From the NCBI GenBank assembly GCA_946886975.1, contig CAMPJV010000174.1, positions 1-5,940 on the forward strand: 5,940 bases of DNA, given 5' to 3'. The notes below the pieces were generated by a model. That model searched no databases and was not told where the DNA came from. It saw only the letters and a program-made list of their open reading frames with translations. This stretch comes from an uncultured Taibaiella sp. (GTDB taxonomy: Bacteria > Bacteroidota > Bacteroidia > Chitinophagales > Chitinophagaceae). The position numbers were made by a program, and so were the translations under genes. Position 1 is the stretch's first letter. Each line of letters begins with the position of its first letter. This document shows, in pieces, positions 5,415 through 5,940 of the stretch.

Positions 5415-5940
5415 CTAATTGTTCTTCAAGGCAGTGGCTGTTTCTTTATGCTCGTAAAAATCTGGCAGAGGATAATCGAGACTTAACATGACCTGTTCCA
5501 GAAGAAGCTCTTCCGTGGGGTTGTAGTGTTTATTGATATTGAAGCCGTGGAGCCTGGACCATGCCTGCCATCTGATGGCAGTGAGGGGATTTCTGAACTC
5601 GCCGAGCATGGAGTAAATGTTAGCTCCCGTTTGCCGTGCAATGAGCTTTACCAGCAGTACGCCCTGAGTTTCGTTGAGGCTCCTGACCTTGTCTTCAAAA
5701 CGCGTGCGGGCTTCGTCTTCCTTTTCCGCTATGAGCCTCTTTTTTTCTTTTTTGCTCATATCCGAGCTGTTGATGGTGGCATTGAGCTCATTGAAGAGCT
5801 GCGTTGCGCCTTCGAGGTAGGGGAGAATGGTTTGCACGTAATAGCGAGTCTGGTTGAAGCGGTATCGGAGCGTATCGTTGCCCCAATCCCTGGTGTCTTT
5901 TATCTGCACCTCTTTGAGCCTGACCATCAAAAGCGTGTCC
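5415..5940 (-). CDS. DUF4294 domain protein (5' end outside window)
   Basis: The frame enters from the right edge and runs leftward to TAG at 5415, giving 174 visible residues. It begins with DTLLMVRLKEV, which fits the GDT(I/L)xxVxLKEV strand I recall near the start of DUF4294 proteins. The true start, and probably a signal peptide, therefore lie beyond 5940; the in-frame TTG and ATG at 5930 and 5927 are internal. The remaining family pattern is clear: a Tyr/Arg-rich helix with YYVQTILPYL, a Lys/Glu-rich helical region (KKEKKRLIAEKEDEARTRFE), the QGVLLVKLIARQTG block, a WQAWSRLHGFNI segment and a conserved YNP with acidic residues. DUF4294 occurs mainly in Bacteroidota and has no established function; an envelope location is inferred from family context. 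A strong terminator follows, so this gene ends its transcription unit. Confidence 0.88.
   Translation of the reverse strand, partial: DTLLMVRLKEVQIKDTRDWGNDTLRYRFNQTRYYVQTILPYLEGATQLFNELNATINSSDMSKKEKKRLIAEKEDEARTRFEDKVRSLNETQGVLLVKLIARQTGANIYSMLGEFRNPLTAIRWQAWSRLHGFNINKHYNPTEELLLEQVMLSLDYPLPDFYEHKETATALKNN

Noticed and set aside
1..5940. Search by eye for CRISPR repeats, transposases, tRNA/rRNA genes, toxin-antitoxin pairs or phage genes
   Set aside because: No repeated spacer pattern, terminal inverted repeats, tRNA-like cloverleaf or matching protein motif was seen. The window appears to be ordinary chromosome.

Overview
The window looks like ordinary chromosomal DNA from a member of the Bacteroidota, most likely Chitinophagaceae (Chitinophaga-like). 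The signs are a DUF4294 protein (a family I know mainly from Bacteroidota), a CHASE3 sensor whose H-box is of the SHxVRAPVA type common in that phylum, an exact Bacteroidota-type promoter (TTG, 18 bp, TAGCTTTG), few clear Shine-Dalgarno sites, and moderate GC content. The genus assignment is inference.

Left part: a membrane sensor protein (CHASE3 plus a histidine-kinase phosphoacceptor segment) reads leftward and reaches the window edge at or very close to its end. It is divergent from a rightward acyl-CoA desaturase across a 280-bp gap that holds the sensor's likely promoter.

Centre: four rightward genes separated by gaps of about 95-110 bp. They are the desaturase, a multi-pass DUF6629 membrane protein, a small cytoplasmic DUF1801 protein with a GTG start, and exodeoxyribonuclease III. 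The gaps are too wide to call a tight operon, and I see no good rightward terminator between the genes.

Right part: three leftward genes, converging on exodeoxyribonuclease III. They are a DUF4294 gene that enters from the right edge without its start codon, a small Cys-containing lipoprotein of unknown function, and a PhnB/YjdN-like VOC-fold protein. Convincing leftward intrinsic terminators follow the DUF4294 gene and the VOC gene.

Functionally this is a mixed housekeeping neighbourhood: membrane lipid desaturation, base-excision DNA repair, a sensor, and several small proteins of unknown role. I see no mobile element, CRISPR array, RNA gene, phage gene or defence island. I did not find a convincing new biological system. 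The most interesting points are the sensor that seems to stop right after its phosphoacceptor helices, its divergent pairing with the desaturase, and some small palindromes next to start codons.
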